Below are positions 5,965 to 6,861 of a DNA stretch of 6,861 nucleotides, piece after piece. The stretch lies in assembly GCA_024641255.1 (NCBI GenBank), contig JAHEDL010000093.1, positions 1 through 6,861 of the forward strand, in the 5' to 3' direction. The notes beneath the pieces are model-generated. The model was not told the origin of the DNA. It searched no databases and saw nothing but the letters and a program-made list of their open reading frames with translations. Made by a program: the position numbers and the translations under genes. This DNA comes from Pseudorhodobacter sp. (GTDB lineage: Bacteria; Pseudomonadota; Alphaproteobacteria; Rhodobacterales; Rhodobacteraceae). Each line of letters opens with the position of its first letter. The first letter of the stretch is position 1.

Positions 5965-6861
5965 ATGCAAATTTCTGCCGCCCCTCTTATCTATGTGCTG
6001 ATTTTTGTCGCTGTGGTGGTGCTGGTCAACGGTATCTATCTGGTGGCGTTTGGCAAATCGATCAGCCTGAACAGCCGGATGAGCCGCCGTCTGGCGCTGC
6101 TGGAAAAGAACAACAACCGCGAACACGTGCTGGAACAGCTCCGCAAGGAAATGAACCAGCACATGACCTCGCGCGGGATCCCGCTGTATTCGATTTTGGC
6201 GACCAAGGCGCAAAAGGCCAACATCGCGTTTACGCCGCAACAACTGATCATGATCATGGTGGCGATGACGGGCGTGGCGTTCATGGGGCTGACCATGGGC
6301 ACGCAGGCGGCAGCCCCCATTCGCGCGCTGTTGGCGGTGGGGATGGGCGTGGGCGGCGTGTATTTCTGGGTCAATGGCAAGGCCAAAAAGCGCATGTCGC
6401 TGATGGAAGAACAACTGCCCGACGCGGTTGAACTGATGGTGCGGTCGCTGCGCGTCGGCCACCCGTTTTCGTCGGCCATCGGCATTGTGGCAAAAGAGGT
6501 TCCGGACCCGCTGGGCACCGAGTTTGGCCTGATTGGCGACGAAGCCGCCTATGGCCGCGATGTGGCCGAAAGCCTGAAGGCGTTTGCCGAACGGATGGAC
6601 AGCCAGGATTTGCGGTTTTTGGCGGTTGCGGTGTCGATCCAGCAAACATCGGGCGGCAACCTTGCGGAAATTCTTGAAGGTTTGGCCAAGGTGATCCGCG
6701 CGCGGTTCAAGCTGTTTCGCCGCGTCAAGGCGATCACGGCAGAAGCGAAATGGTCGGGGATGTTTCTTTCGGCCTTCCCGATTGGCGCGCTGATCATGAT
6801 CAACATCATCCAGCCGAATTACTACGACGACGTTAAACAAAGCCCGGCCTTCATTCCGGCC
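5965..6861 (+). CDS. tadB: Tad pilus inner-membrane platform protein TadB, 3'-truncated by the window edge
   Basis: TadB is one of two inner-membrane T2SS F-type platform proteins (with TadC) that CpaF acts on. Reading from ATG 5965 gives 299 residues with no stop before the window ends. The family is usually about 310-330 residues, so perhaps 25 are missing. Predicted membrane segments are about 7-28, 93-112, 117-135 and 265-283. The T2SSF domain spans about 150-275, with LPDAVELMVRSLRVGHPFSS, YGRDVAESLKAFAERM and SGGNLAEILEGLAKVIRAR, which are typical TadB signatures. Residues 29-92 form a cytoplasmic, partly charged helical stretch. The start is supported by GAGG (5955-5958) 6 nt upstream; it overlaps the cpaF TGA, so translation is probably coupled. 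tadC is expected next, outside the window. Confidence 0.94.
   Translation, partial: MQISAAPLIYVLIFVAVVVLVNGIYLVAFGKSISLNSRMSRRLALLEKNNNREHVLEQLRKEMNQHMTSRGIPLYSILATKAQKANIAFTPQQLIMIMVAMTGVAFMGLTMGTQAAAPIRALLAVGMGVGGVYFWVNGKAKKRMSLMEEQLPDAVELMVRSLRVGHPFSSAIGIVAKEVPDPLGTEFGLIGDEAAYGRDVAESLKAFAERMDSQDLRFLAVAVSIQQTSGGNLAEILEGLAKVIRARFKLFRRVKAITAEAKWSGMFLSAFPIGALIMINIIQPNYYDDVKQSPAFIPA

Noticed and set aside
5715..6431. Plus-strand open frame of 238 codons across the cpaF-tadB junction
   Set aside because: It is out of frame with both proteins, whose reading frames are intact with well-placed ribosome sites.
5938..6840. Minus-strand open frame of 300 codons opposite tadB
   Set aside because: It is antisense to a clear TadB sequence, has low-quality His/Arg-rich composition and no supported start.
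1..6861. Mobile elements, CRISPR arrays, tRNA or rRNA genes
   Set aside because: No inverted terminal repeats, transposase, phased repeat arrays or RNA gene signatures were seen; coding is dense and uniform.

Overview
The window is a slice of a tad/cpa (tight adherence, Flp-type IVc pilus) assembly locus, with all genes on the + strand. Gene order is cpaB (5' end cut off), cpaC, an OmpA-like lipoprotein gene in the slot where cpaD usually lies, cpaE, cpaF, and tadB (3' end cut off). The DNA is GC-rich, and the proteins closely resemble what I remember of tad proteins from Rhodobacteraceae/Paracoccaceae. I therefore infer a marine or freshwater alphaproteobacterium of that group. This placement rests on recalled family resemblance, not on a search.

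Layout: 1-680 is the C-terminal ~225 residues of CpaB. 681-887 is a gap holding a strong GC-rich hairpin (697-726), an exact DnaA-box match (763-771), a GANTC site (795-799) and the ribosome binding site of cpaC. 888-2291 is the outer-membrane secretin CpaC. 2296-2949 is the OmpA-domain lipoprotein, four bases downstream of cpaC and probably translationally coupled to it. 2950-3189 is a second gap with another GC-rich hairpin (2959-2982), a compact repeat-dyad-repeat element (2994-3024), a small stem-loop (3091-3110) and the ribosome binding site of cpaE. 3190-4506 is CpaE, 4529-5956 the motor ATPase CpaF, and 5965-6861 TadB. The last three are tightly spaced and probably co-transcribed.

How the parts fit (family knowledge): CpaC forms the outer-membrane pore. 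CpaB is a periplasmic/inner-membrane partner of the secretin. The OmpA-like lipoprotein probably ties the outer-membrane complex to peptidoglycan. CpaE is a ParA/MinD-like placement protein that directs the machine to a site, often a pole. CpaF is the cytoplasmic hexameric ATPase that powers assembly and retraction. TadB, with TadC (expected just downstream), is the inner-membrane platform that CpaF acts on. The pilin gene (flp/pilA) and prepilin peptidase (cpaA/tadV) are not in the window and would be expected upstream.

The two hairpins suggest three transcription segments: up to cpaB, cpaC-lipoprotein, and cpaE-cpaF-tadB. I found no new biological system. The points most worth a second look are the repeat-dyad-repeat element before cpaE, the degenerate receiver domain and lysine-less P-loop of CpaE, the OmpA-like protein replacing CpaD, and the DnaA box/GANTC pair before cpaC.
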